A stretch of DNA of 64,000 nt from the NCBI GenBank assembly GCA_963977495.1, contig CAXBOT010000001.1:1364001-1428000 (forward strand), in the 5' to 3' direction. Below the pieces are notes generated by a model, which was not told the DNA's origin, searched no databases, and saw only the letters and a list, made by a program, of their open reading frames with translations. The stretch comes from UBA1672 sp963977495 (lineage in GTDB: Bacteria; Pseudomonadota; Alphaproteobacteria; Micavibrionales; Micavibrionaceae). Of this stretch, positions 63,893-64,000 are shown one piece after another. Position numbers and translations under genes: made by a program. Each line of letters opens with the position of its first letter. Position 1 is the first letter of the stretch.

Positions 63893-64000
63893 TTATCGAA
63901 GATAAAGCCGTATGGCGCGGCCGCCGCGTTTCAATACAATTTGAATATTGCCGGACGATGCCGCCAAAGCAGGATCAACATCTGATGGCTTAACAATCTC
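63893..64000 (-). CDS. 3' end of an unidentified gene (5' part outside window)
   Basis: 36 codons are open on the minus strand up to the window edge, ending SGNIQIVLKRGG then RAIRLYLR and stop. The GC-rich codon use resembles a normal chromosomal gene here. Too little remains to name a family. Its transcript would run into the hairpin array. Confidence 0.55.
   Translation of the reverse strand, partial: EIVKPSDVDPALAASSGNIQIVLKRGGRAIRLYLR

Overview
The window looks like a chromosomal segment of a free-living, Gram-negative alphaproteobacterium with moderate GC content (my impression is high 40s percent; not computed). The evidence is a PodJ-like polar protein, TamA/TamB, a SapC-family protein, lipoprotein-type RND efflux, a fused CysNC, and an ECF sigma factor/vWA pair. 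Several secreted orphan proteins resemble nothing I can name. A more exact taxonomic placement (for example Micavibrio-like) would be a guess. I see no rRNA, tRNA, CRISPR array or intact insertion sequence.

Layout. 0-8 kb: the 5' part of an ATM1-type ABC exporter, an ArsC/Spx-like protein, a PodJ-like coiled-coil/Sel1/peptidoglycan-binding protein, an FNT channel and a semialdehyde dehydrogenase. 8-14 kb: a tripartite RND efflux operon behind a perfect inverted repeat. 14-18 kb: tamB and tamA. 18-24 kb: an Rrf2 regulator divergent from cysG-cysH-cysJ-cysI. 24-29 kb: MTA phosphorylase, then the divergent pair ALDH7-type dehydrogenase / 2-oxoadipate dioxygenase (HglS), which fits lysine breakdown through 2-aminoadipate. 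29-32.5 kb: an ABC-F ATPase whose 3' end is followed by two low-GC gene cassettes, bounded by a second copy of the ABC-F 3' end and by two copies of a 64-bp repeat. 32.5-34.6 kb: a cysteine-repeat secreted precursor peptide plus a fused MNIO(DUF692)-DUF2063 enzyme, that is, a bufferin/oxazolin-like metal-binding RiPP system. 34.7-37 kb: a multi-span membrane protein, its decayed tandem copy, and a fatty acid desaturase. 37-43 kb: typA, then an ECF sigma/vWA operon with a repeated ECF-type promoter motif, then an O-antigen ligase-like protein. 43.5-47 kb: three orphan proteins. 47-51 kb: cysD-cysNC-cysQ and a Sel1 protein. 51.5-60 kb: ugd, sapC, an HTH/coiled-coil protein, a Cys-rich triple-repeat protein, an acyl-CoA dehydrogenase, a lytic transglycosylase, a TrmN6-like methyltransferase and YegP. 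60-64 kb: an acyltransferase, a dimeric-type GlyRS, a small Gly/Pro-rich protein, a tandem array of hairpin units, and the 3' end of an unknown gene.

How the genes work together. The two cys clusters give an almost complete assimilatory path from sulfate to sulfide: CysD/CysNC activate sulfate, CysQ removes PAP, CysH reduces APS or PAPS, CysJI reduces sulfite, and CysG makes siroheme. The Rrf2 protein is the obvious candidate regulator. The best candidates for poorly described biology are the ABC-F 3'-end cassette locus, the fused bufferin-like operon with its ECF-like promoter, the ECF promoter motif embedded in the vWA gene, and the 97-98-bp hairpin array at the right end.

Coordinates of short motifs were read by eye and may be off by one or two bases.
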